Assembly: GCA_020635905.1 (NCBI GenBank)
Contig: JACJYV010000002.1
Location: forward strand, 1,054,001-1,118,000
Origin: Bacteroidia bacterium
GTDB taxonomy: Bacteria > Bacteroidota > Bacteroidia > J057 > JADKCL01
DNA length: 64,000 bases
Direction of reading: 5' to 3'
The position numbers were made by a program, and so were the translations under genes. The notes under the pieces are model-generated. The model saw only the letters and a list, made by a program, of their open reading frames with translations, did no database searches and was not told the origin of the DNA. Shown here piece after piece: positions 51,292-58,197 of this stretch. Position 1 is the stretch's first letter, and every line of letters begins with the position of its first letter.

Positions 51292-51593
51292 TTGTATTCT
51301 CAACACAAAGTCACAAAGGTCGCAAAGTTTTTTGGGGGATGGGAAGCTTTCGCTTTTGGGGTTATTTTTTAAACACAGGCCACAGAGTCATCTGGAGTGG
51401 TCAGGAGGTTTTTGGGGGATTGAAAGCTTCCGCTTTTATGTTGGGTTTTAACCACGGAGGACGCAGAGGACACGGAGATTTATGGGGGAGGGAATGCTCA
51501 CTCTTGGGGGATCTCGATTCTCGAAAACTTGACCTCGCTTCCCGCTTGACTGAAACTCGTTGCTTTCGCCCGCTACTTTTTGGAAATTGAGGC
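51292..51593. other. Spacer between DUF3820 and aldehyde dehydrogenase genes
   Basis: A stretch of 302 bp without a gene. It holds the 80-bp degenerate tandem repeat (51301-51510) and about 80 bp of plain sequence before the dehydrogenase. No clear promoter is seen. Confidence 0.6.
51301..51510. repeat. Degenerate ~80-bp tandem repeat (three units)
   Basis: Three successive units share a purine-rich ACA(A/G)AG-type head (CACAAAG, CGCAAAG, CACAGAG, CACGGAG) and a tail with TTTGGGGGAT followed by GGAAGCTTTCGCTTTT or a variant. TTTGGGGGAT occurs at 51331 and 51411 (period 80), and a variant TATGGGGGAG at 51481 (period 70). The AAAGC/GCTTT pairs can form small hairpins. A related AACACAAAG motif occurs, reversed, near 28207-28232. 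Confidence 0.7.
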
Positions 51594-52949
51594 ATGGAAT
51601 TTATCAGTATCAATCCTTTTGATGGACGGGAAGTGGGTCGGCAACTGGCGCATGGAGAAGCGGAAACGCAGGAAATTTTGGATCGGGCTGGGAAGGCGTT
51701 TTTGGAATGGCGAAAGGTTTCGTTGACGGAACGGGCGGCGTTGATGGCGCGTGCGGGACAGGTTTTGCGGGAAAATGCGCCGAAGTATGCCCGCATGATT
51801 ACCCTTGAAATGGGGAAACCCATTACGGAATCGCTGGCGGAGGTGCAAAAATGTGCCTGGGTTTGTGATTATTATGCGGAAAATGCGGCCCGTTTTCTGG
51901 AACACGAAGTCATTCAGACGGAGGCCCGCGCCAGTTTTGTGCGGTTTGATCCCATTGGGGCGGTGCTGGCCATTATGCCCTGGAATTTTCCCTTCTGGCA
52001 GGTTTTTCGATTTGCTGCGCCAACCCTCACGGCGGGAAATGTGGGCCTGCTCAAGCATGCCACCAATGTACTGGGCTGCGCCAGGATGATTGAGGAGGTT
52101 TTTCAGGAAGCGGGTTTTCCGGACGGGGTGTTTCAGAATCTGTTTATTCACCACGACCAGACGGAAGCAGTGATTGCCCACCCCGCGGTGAAGGCCGTGA
52201 CCCTGACGGGCAGCGAACGGGCGGGCAGCTCGGTGGCGGCTTTGGCAGGAAAATATCTGAAAAAATCGCTGCTGGAACTGGGCGGGAGCAATGCGTTTAT
52301 GGTGTGGGAGGATGCGGATCTGGACCAGGTGGTTCAAACGGCGGTCACGGCCCGCATGCTGAACAGCGGCCAAAGTTGCATTGCGGCCAAGCGTTTCATT
52401 TTGCTGGACGGGATTTACGATGAATTTGTGACCCGATTTACCCGGGCGGTGGCAAAACTGAGGTCGGGAGATCCTTTGGATCCCCAAACCCAGGTCGGGC
52501 CGCTGGCCCGCAAAGATCTGGCCGACGCCCTGCAATCGCAGGTGCAACGGTCGTTGGCGGCAGGAGCCACACTGGTGTACGGGGGTGGCCAACGGGAGGC
52601 GTGGCACGAGCCGACTATTTTGGGGGAAGTAAGGCCAGGCATGGCGGCCTTTGAGGAGGAAACTTTTGGGCCGCTGGCGGCCCTGATCCGGGCGGGGAGC
52701 CTGGAGGAGGCTTTTGAGCTGGCCGAAAGGTCAGCTTTTGGCCTGGGGGTGACGGTCTGCACCCGGGATACAGAAAAGGCCATTTCCATGGCCGGGGAAG
52801 TCAGTGACGGAGCTTATTTCGTGAATGAGCTGGTGAAATCTGACCCCAGATTGCCCTTTGGAGGGCAAAAAAGGTCGGGGTATGGCCGGGAACTGGCCCG
52901 GGATGGCATGCTGGAATTTGTGAACCGTAAAGTGGTGTTTGTGAAGTGA
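51594..52949 (+). CDS. NAD(P)-dependent succinate-semialdehyde-type aldehyde dehydrogenase
   Basis: 451 residues. ALDH motifs are present: AVLAIMPWNFPFWQVFR (cofactor), KSLLELGGSNAFMV (general-base Glu) and NSGQSCIAAKRFILLDGIYDEF (catalytic Cys). The opening ISINPFDGREVG, GQSCIAAKRF and the short length fit the GabD1/succinate-semialdehyde group. It may oxidise succinate semialdehyde or related aldehydes. Codon use is GC-rich compared with the neighbouring accessory genes. It converges with the TIR-BRCT gene, with a repeat cluster between their stop codons. Confidence 0.88.
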   Translation: MEFISINPFDGREVGRQLAHGEAETQEILDRAGKAFLEWRKVSLTERAALMARAGQVLRENAPKYARMITLEMGKPITESLAEVQKCAWVCDYYAENAARFLEHEVIQTEARASFVRFDPIGAVLAIMPWNFPFWQVFRFAAPTLTAGNVGLLKHATNVLGCARMIEEVFQEAGFPDGVFQNLFIHHDQTEAVIAHPAVKAVTLTGSERAGSSVAALAGKYLKKSLLELGGSNAFMVWEDADLDQVVQTAVTARMLNSGQSCIAAKRFILLDGIYDEFVTRFTRAVAKLRSGDPLDPQTQVGPLARKDLADALQSQVQRSLAAGATLVYGGGQREAWHEPTILGEVRPGMAAFEEETFGPLAALIRAGSLEEAFELAERSAFGLGVTVCTRDTEKAISMAGEVSDGAYFVNELVKSDPRLPFGGQKRSGYGRELARDGMLEFVNRKVVFVK

Positions 52950-52987
52950 GGATGTGGGAGTAGCCTGAGGTGGCGACTTACTGAAAA

Positions 52988-53112
52988 GTGAAAATTTTTT
53001 CCATTAAAGGTTAAAATTCCGCGGGAAGTGTTAAATTTTTTCCATTATAACGCCATATTTGATAAATATTTTCCACTAAAAACCAAAAGTGTTAAATTTT
53101 TTCCACTAAAAA
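52988..53112. repeat. Four AT-rich repeats at helical spacing
   Basis: Four copies of a motif near GTGTTAAATTTTTTCCA(T/C)TA. The shared TTCCA(T/C)TA cores begin at 52999, 53040, 53071 and 53101, i.e. 41, 31 and 30 bp apart, close to whole DNA turns. All copies point the same way. They lie between the convergent dehydrogenase and TIR-BRCT genes, just beyond the latter's stop. Confidence 0.65.
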
Positions 53113-53127
53113 TCGATCCATTTCCCC

Positions 53128-54135
53128 TTACAATGTCTTCACCACTTCTTCCCAGATATGCTCTTTGATGACCCTGATCTGGTGCTTTTTGGCCAGGGTC
53201 AGGGCAGTTTTGGGAGGTTTTTCGCCTACAATCAGGAAATTATCTTTTTCATTGAACTTCTGGGAGACCACTGCGCCCAATTTGCGGGCCATGGTTTCAA
53301 GGTTCCCTTTGGATTCTTTCATTTTGCCGGCAAAAAACACCCTTTTTTCTGCGAACAGCTTTCTGTAGGTTTTATTCAGCAAATCCATCCACTGCTTTTC
53401 GTTCAGGGTATGGATGTTGTGTTTTTTGGCCGCAGCCAGTTTTTCGTTTCCTGGATTTTCGCCAATGATCAACAAATCCGTTTTGCCCGAGGCCGAATCC
53501 ACGAAGCGACCGCCCAGGGCCTCGACTTTTTCAGCCTGAATGGTGCGGGGCTCGGCCAGTTTGCCTGTAAAAACGATGGTTTTGCCATCCAGTCCGCCCG
53601 TAAGCTTGCGTTTGCGTTTTTCAACCTTGACTTGTTTGGCTTCCTTCTCGACCAGTTTTTTGTCGCGGGTTTTGGTTTCAATGCCCAGGAGGTTGAGGAA
53701 TTTTTCCCACAGACTTTCATCCATTTCCTCTGCTTCCTGGAGCATTTTGCCGGTTTTCAGGGAAATGGCATTGAGGATCAGTTGGGCATTTTCGCTCTTG
53801 GCGCTCCCTTTCCAGCCCATAAATTTAACCGCCTGAAACCGCTTGAATCCAAAAGGAATTTCCACCTCGTTGAGCATCACAGGCACCAGGATGTTGCGAT
53901 CCCGGGCTTCCAGGGCCTCTTCTATGACCCAGTCTGACTGAACAGAATTTTTTGACCAAAGCACCAGGATGCAGCGCGCACTGTCGAGGGCCTTGCTGAT
54001 TTCCTTGTCGAATTTGCTTCCCGGCGGGATTTTCTTGTCCCACCAGGGATCGAAACCTGCACCTTCCAGTAGTTTGGCAAACATCTGCGCGTGTTTCAGG
54101 TCTTTGCAGGAATAGCTGATAAATACTTTGCTCAT
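53128..54135 (-). CDS. TIR-BRCT-BRCT fusion protein
   Basis: 335 residues from the ATG at 54135; an upstream ATG would add 10 residues. Residues 1-125 form a TIR domain: KVFISYSCKDLKHAQMFAKLL, the BB-loop region WWDKKIPPGSKF, and SDWVIEEALEA with W69 and candidate catalytic E73. A charged linker with a lysine-rich stretch (about 155-180) follows. BRCT 1 spans about 183-254 (GKTIVFTGKLAEPRTIQAEKVEALGGRFVDS, KTDLLIIGENPGNEKLAAAKKHNIHTLNEKQWMDLL). BRCT 2 spans about 264-335 and keeps KLGAVVSQKFNEKDNFLIVGEKPPKTALTLAKKH and a terminal W. BRCT domains, as in NAD-dependent DNA ligase, bind DNA ends or phosphopeptides; TIR domains often cleave NAD+. The GlxA-type regulator lies 57 bp upstream on the same strand. 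Confidence 0.88.
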   Translation of the reverse strand: MSKVFISYSCKDLKHAQMFAKLLEGAGFDPWWDKKIPPGSKFDKEISKALDSARCILVLWSKNSVQSDWVIEEALEARDRNILVPVMLNEVEIPFGFKRFQAVKFMGWKGSAKSENAQLILNAISLKTGKMLQEAEEMDESLWEKFLNLLGIETKTRDKKLVEKEAKQVKVEKRKRKLTGGLDGKTIVFTGKLAEPRTIQAEKVEALGGRFVDSASGKTDLLIIGENPGNEKLAAAKKHNIHTLNEKQWMDLLNKTYRKLFAEKRVFFAGKMKESKGNLETMARKLGAVVSQKFNEKDNFLIVGEKPPKTALTLAKKHQIRVIKEHIWEEVVKTL

Positions 54136-54192
54136 GGGTGAAATAGTTGGTTGGTCAAAATACAAATTCGGTCCCAGAGCGCAAAACGAGCC

Positions 54193-55188
54193 TTAATCCA
54201 GGCCTTCCACGGCCAAAACTTCGTTTTTGTGGTATTTATTCCTGTATTCGAGGGGAGTGAGGCCGGTGATTTTCCTGAAAACGGTGCGAAAAGCCTTGCT
54301 GTCCGTGTAGCCCACATCAAACATCACTTCGTTGATGTTTTTGAGACTGCTTTCAAAACTGCGTTTGGCGGCCTCGATTTTCACCCGCTGGATGTATTCC
54401 ACCACCGTATTATTGGTTGCGTTTTTGAATCTGCGCTCAAAACTGCGTCTGCCCACGGAAACCATGTCGGCAAGGTCGGCAATGGTGATTTTTTCCTGAA
54501 AATTTTCCTCGATAAAAAGCTGGGCGGTCAGGATATCAGCATCTTCGTGGTTTTTCTGGCCTTCAAACATCATGAAAGCGGCCTGGCTGTCGCGGTCGAT
54601 GTCAATCGCAAAAAACTTGGCTGCCAGAATGGCCGTATCGCGGTCCGTGTATTTTTCGACCAGATACAAGAGCAGGGCCCAGTAAGAATTGGCACCCCCG
54701 CTCGAATAAATGCCGTTTTCCTCGGTAATGATGGCTCCATCCACCAGTTCCACCTGGGGAAACATGCTCCTGAACTGGTTGGCTGAATTCCAGTGCGAGG
54801 AACATTTTTTGCCGTCGAGGAGCCCTGTGGAGGCGAGCAGGAAAGAACCAATGCACAGTGAAGCCAATTCTGCGCCTTTTCTGTGCTGCTCAATGATCCA
54901 GGGGATGAATTCTTCGTTCTGTTTCAGGGCATTTGCCATATCGCCGCTCAGGGCAGGAATGAGGATCAGGTCCGTTTTTTCGACCTCATGGAGCAATTTT
55001 TCAGGAAAAACTGCATAGAGGCTGTTTTCCAGCCTCACTTCCCGGCTCAGCCCAACCAGTTGCACCTTGAAAAGGGGCTGCCTGCCCGACACCTGCAAAA
55101 ACTGGTTGACCGCTTTGAAGACATAGTGCGGATCAGCAATCGCCTCGATGACCGCGGTTTCGGGAATGAGGATGGATACATTTTTCAT
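54193..55188 (-). CDS. GlxA-family transcriptional regulator (DJ-1/PfpI plus AraC HTH)
   Basis: 331 residues. The N-terminal DJ-1/PfpI-like domain includes DLILIPALSGD and the nucleophile-elbow sequence ELASLCIGSFLLASTGLLDGK. The C-terminal AraC/XylS part has two helix-turn-helix motifs (ITIADLADMVSVGRRSFERRFKNATNNTVVEYIQRVKIEAAK and NEVMFDVGYTDSKAFRTVFRKITGLTPLEYRNKY). It is divergent from an SRPBCC/VOC gene series across 117 bp and is followed 57 bp downstream by the TIR-BRCT gene. It could regulate either or both. The ligand is unknown. Confidence 0.9.
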   Translation of the reverse strand: MKNVSILIPETAVIEAIADPHYVFKAVNQFLQVSGRQPLFKVQLVGLSREVRLENSLYAVFPEKLLHEVEKTDLILIPALSGDMANALKQNEEFIPWIIEQHRKGAELASLCIGSFLLASTGLLDGKKCSSHWNSANQFRSMFPQVELVDGAIITEENGIYSSGGANSYWALLLYLVEKYTDRDTAILAAKFFAIDIDRDSQAAFMMFEGQKNHEDADILTAQLFIEENFQEKITIADLADMVSVGRRSFERRFKNATNNTVVEYIQRVKIEAAKRSFESSLKNINEVMFDVGYTDSKAFRTVFRKITGLTPLEYRNKYHKNEVLAVEGLD

Positions 55189-55305
55189 GGTACCAATTTA
55201 TGAAATACACGTGTCATAATCAGCCCGCGGGATTGTCGTTTTTGCACAAGGTAATTTTCAAAAAGAATCCTGAATTTTGTATTAACTCATTTACTAAAAA
55301 CTAAA

Positions 55306-55734
55306 ATGGAAAATCCCAATCCCATCAGCATTACGATTGAAGCAACCGTAAATGTACCCCTTGAAAAAGCCTGGCAGGTCTGGACTGAAAGCGATCACAT
55401 TGTAAACTGGAATTTTGCCTCAGATGACTGGCATTGTCCCATGTCAAGCAACGACTTGCGGCCGGGCGGCCGTTTTGGAGCTCAGATGGCGGCCAAAGAC
55501 GGCAGTTTTGCCTTCGAATTCTGGGGCTTTCACGACGAAGTCGTTCACCATGAACTGATTGCCAGTACCTTGGGCGACGGCCGCAAAATGAAAGTTACTT
55601 TTGAAAATCTGGGAAATCAGACCCGGGTGGTGGAAACTTTCCATGCAGAATCTCAAAATCCGGTCGAAATGCAGCGTGGCGGGTGGCAATCCATTCTCAA
55701 TAATTATAAGAGGTATGCAGAATCCATTTCCTGA
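55306..55734 (+). CDS. SRPBCC/AHSA1-family protein
   Basis: 142 residues. ITIEATVNVPLEKAWQVWTESDHIVNWNFASDDWHCPMSSNDLRPGGRF is the opening of START-like AHSA1 (activator of Hsp90 ATPase-like) proteins, ending with the amphipathic helix MQRGGWQSILNNYKRYAES. Such small proteins bind hydrophobic ligands; the ligand is unknown. The next gene overlaps its 3' end by 20 bp. It heads a plus-strand series of VOC genes. Confidence 0.9.
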   Translation: MENPNPISITIEATVNVPLEKAWQVWTESDHIVNWNFASDDWHCPMSSNDLRPGGRFGAQMAAKDGSFAFEFWGFHDEVVHHELIASTLGDGRKMKVTFENLGNQTRVVETFHAESQNPVEMQRGGWQSILNNYKRYAESIS

Positions 55735-56575
55735 ACTCGACCAGCCCATATTTCCTGCCCTTTGGTTTGATAATAATGCCCGCGAAGCGGCAGATTTCTA
55801 CGGCACAGTTTTTCCGGATTCCAGAATCCTTTCCGACATTCCTGTGGCGGTGAATTTCGAATTGTGGGGCCAGAAATTTATGGGAATAAACGGCGGACCC
55901 ATGTTTAAAATCACTCCTTCCATCTCATTTTATGTGGTTTTTGACACGGAAGCAGAGGTGGTGGCAGCCTGGGAAAAGCTGAGCGAAGGCGGAAAGGTGA
56001 TGATGGCACTGGATAAATATTTCTGGAGCGACAAATACGGCTGGGTGGAAGACAGATTTGGCGTAAGCTGGCAACTGGCTCTCGGCAAGTTTGAATGTAC
56101 AGATCAGCGCATCTTACCCTGTTTGCTGTTTACGGGGGAAAATTTTGGCCGGGCTGAAGCAGCCATTCATTTTTACCAGAAAACGTTTCCCAATACTGAA
56201 ATCCTGTCCCTGCAAAAATACGGGGAAGAAGCCGGGCCTGCGGCCGGGAAGGTGCTGTTTTCCCAGATCAACCTGGACAAAACCGTTTTCATCCTCATGG
56301 ATGGCCCGGGTGAGCATGCTTTTCACTTCAATGAGGCTGTTTCCTTCTCAGTGGGATGCGCCAATCAGGAGGAAATTGATTATTACTGGGAAACCCTCAA
56401 AGAAGGAGGCAGCGAACAGCAATGTGGTTGGCTCAAGGATAAATTTGGGGTTTCCTGGCAAATTGTTCCCTCTGTGCTGGGCAAACTCATGGACGATTCG
56501 TCCAAAAGACAGGCGGTGGTGGATGCCTTCCTGAAAATGAAAAAATTTGACCTGGAGGCCCTGCTTGCGGTCTGA
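55715..56575 (+). CDS. Two-domain VOC (PhnB-like) protein
   Basis: 286 residues from the ATG at 55715; the longer frame overlaps too much of the preceding gene. Two PhnB-type VOC units are visible. The first runs to about residue 130 (PALWFDNNAREAADFYGTVFPDS, DKYGWVEDRFGVSWQL). The second follows (PCLLFTGENFGRAEAAIHFYQKTFPNTEI, EQQCGWLKDKFGVSWQIVP). Both keep the Y-W-D-FG-SWQ pattern of the family, so it is a tandem duplication. Metal binding and catalysis are not certain. It overlaps the SRPBCC gene by 20 bp and is followed by two more VOC genes. Confidence 0.88.
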   Translation: MQNPFPELDQPIFPALWFDNNAREAADFYGTVFPDSRILSDIPVAVNFELWGQKFMGINGGPMFKITPSISFYVVFDTEAEVVAAWEKLSEGGKVMMALDKYFWSDKYGWVEDRFGVSWQLALGKFECTDQRILPCLLFTGENFGRAEAAIHFYQKTFPNTEILSLQKYGEEAGPAAGKVLFSQINLDKTVFILMDGPGEHAFHFNEAVSFSVGCANQEEIDYYWETLKEGGSEQQCGWLKDKFGVSWQIVPSVLGKLMDDSSKRQAVVDAFLKMKKFDLEALLAV

Positions 56576-56585
56576 AACTGAAAGT

Positions 56586-57002
56586 ATGCAGATCCATTCC
56601 TACCTTACTTTCAGCGGCAATTGCCGTGAGGCCATGACCTTTTACCAGCAATGTCTGGGCGGCGAACTGGTGTTTCAAACCATTGGGGAATCCCCTTTGG
56701 CGGCAAAAATGCCGCCAAAAATGAAGGAATGCATCCTGCATGCCACCCTGACCCGTGAAGGCATGATTCTGATGGGGTCAGACATGACGCCACAAAATGG
56801 ATTGGTCAGGGGGAATGCAGTTTCCATGAGCCTGAATTGCGGCAGTGAGGATGAGATCAGGAATTGTTATGACAAGCTATCTGCAGGTGGCCGGGCCGAT
56901 CACCCCCTGGAAAATACCTTCTGGGGTGCACTTTTCGGCGATCTGACAGATCGCTATGGCAACCACTGGCTTCTGAATTATGAACGATCCCAATTTCATT
57001 GA
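56586..57002 (+). CDS. VOC/PhnB-like protein
   Basis: 138 residues from the ATG at 56586, 10 bp after the preceding stop. IHSYLTFSGNCREAMTFYQQCLGGELVFQTIG opens the VOC/PhnB fold, and FWGALFGDLTDRYGNHWLLNYE closes it. The glyoxalase-like fold is clear; a reaction is not. It is closer to the classical single-domain PhnB group than to the two-domain neighbour. Confidence 0.88.
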   Translation: MQIHSYLTFSGNCREAMTFYQQCLGGELVFQTIGESPLAAKMPPKMKECILHATLTREGMILMGSDMTPQNGLVRGNAVSMSLNCGSEDEIRNCYDKLSAGGRADHPLENTFWGALFGDLTDRYGNHWLLNYERSQFH

Positions 57003-57127
57003 AATTGGCGAAATCAGAAAACATTCACGATCCTCATAGCGTCACCATTTTTCTGCAAAAGCTGGCTACGCCAGGTTGAAAAGTAAATTTATCCTGTCAA
57101 TTATCTTAAAATCTAAATCAAAAAATA

Positions 57128-57565
57128 ATGGCACGTACCTGTACTTATCTCAACTTTCCCCGGCAGACCGAGGAAGCATTTCTCTTTTACCAGTCCGTCT
57201 TTGGCGGCGAATTTGCCGGCAACGGAGTGGCCCGCTTTGGTGATTTTCCACCTCCTCCTGGTGCACCCCAACTGGCTGATGCCGACAAAAACCTGATCAT
57301 GCACATTGAGCTGCCCATTTTGGGCGGACACGTGCTCATGGGCACGGATGCACCCGAAAGTATGGGTTTCCATGTGAATTTTGGCAATAATTCCTACATC
57401 ATGCTCGAACCCGATCACGTGGACGATGCCAAACGACTGTTCAGCGCACTTTCCGCAGGCGGAAAGGTGACCGCAGAACTGCAGGAAATGTTCTGGGGAG
57501 CCTGGTATGGCACTTTTTCAGACAAATTCGGGGTGCAGTGGATGATTAATTGTCCGGTCAAATGA
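57128..57565 (+). CDS. VOC/PhnB-like protein
   Basis: 145 residues. TCTYLNFPRQTEEAFLFYQSVFGGEFAGNGVARFGDFPPPPGAP is typical of the VOC/PhnB proteins with an RxGDxPxxP loop. The C-terminus has FWGAWYGTFSDKFGVQWMINCP. It follows a 125-bp gap from the previous VOC gene and overlaps the next gene by 4 bp (ATGA). The function is unknown. Confidence 0.88.
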   Translation: MARTCTYLNFPRQTEEAFLFYQSVFGGEFAGNGVARFGDFPPPPGAPQLADADKNLIMHIELPILGGHVLMGTDAPESMGFHVNFGNNSYIMLEPDHVDDAKRLFSALSAGGKVTAELQEMFWGAWYGTFSDKFGVQWMINCPVK

Positions 57566-57936
57566 ACTCTTCAGTATCGGACATAGACGCCTACATTGCT
57601 GAGTTTCCGCTGGAAACCCAAAGGCTTTTGCAAGCTATGCGGGAAACCATTCAGGCGGCCGCTCCGGCTGCCACGGAAAAAATCAGCTATGGCATGCCCA
57701 CCTTTTATCTGAAAGGAAACCTGGTGCACTTTGCCGCTTTCAAAAACCACATTGGTTTTTATTCCACTCCTTCGGGCCACTCTGAATTTGAGCAGGAATT
57801 GTCCCGTTACAAAGGAGGCAAAGGTTCGGTCCAGTTTCCTCTGAATGAACCCCTGCCGCTGGATCTGGTGCGCAGAATGGTGGAATTTCGGGCAAATCAG
57901 AATCTGGAAAGAGCCCGGGCCAAAGGCAAGAAGTAG
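57562..57936 (+). CDS. DUF1801/YdhG-like protein
   Basis: 124 residues from the ATG overlapping the preceding stop (ATGA). The core SDIDAYIAEFPLETQRLLQAMRETIQAAAPAATEKISYGMPTFYLKGNLVHFAAFKNHIGFYST is the DUF1801 (YdhG-like) domain, an iron-chaperone-like fold of unclear function. It closes the SRPBCC/VOC series and is followed by a strong terminator. Confidence 0.88.
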   Translation: MNSSVSDIDAYIAEFPLETQRLLQAMRETIQAAAPAATEKISYGMPTFYLKGNLVHFAAFKNHIGFYSTPSGHSEFEQELSRYKGGKGSVQFPLNEPLPLDLVRRMVEFRANQNLERARAKGKK

Positions 57937-57962
57937 CCCGTCAGATATTTTTGAACCAAATG

Positions 57963-58000
57963 GTCCGCCGCATTTCAGGGAAATGGGGCGGACTTTTTTT
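57963..58000 (+). terminator. Intrinsic terminator of the VOC/DUF1801 series
   Basis: Outer arms GTCCGCC (57963-57969) and GGCGGAC (57987-57993) with inner pairing CATTTC/GAAATG, followed by seven T (57994-58000). Confidence 0.9.
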
Positions 58001-58197
58001 ATGCAGTTTGTTCTTCCGGGAAAATGCCGAAAACAGGTCCTGAAAAATATTTTTGAAAACTGAGAAAAGTCATCTTCTTATCCGAAAATTCTCCTAATTT
58101 TTACCTCAGGAAATCAGAATTGTAAAAAGACAAAATCTCCCCGGTCAACCACCCACGGCTCTGATTCCCGATTGTATTTTTTGTAATGAATCATCCT

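Noticed and set aside
51301..51510. CRISPR array or IS remnant
   Set aside because: Units are degenerate and directly abutting, with no constant repeat and no transposase.
51573..52607. 344-residue minus-strand frame over the succinate-semialdehyde-type dehydrogenase
   Set aside because: Antisense shadow; the dehydrogenase motifs are complete on the plus strand.
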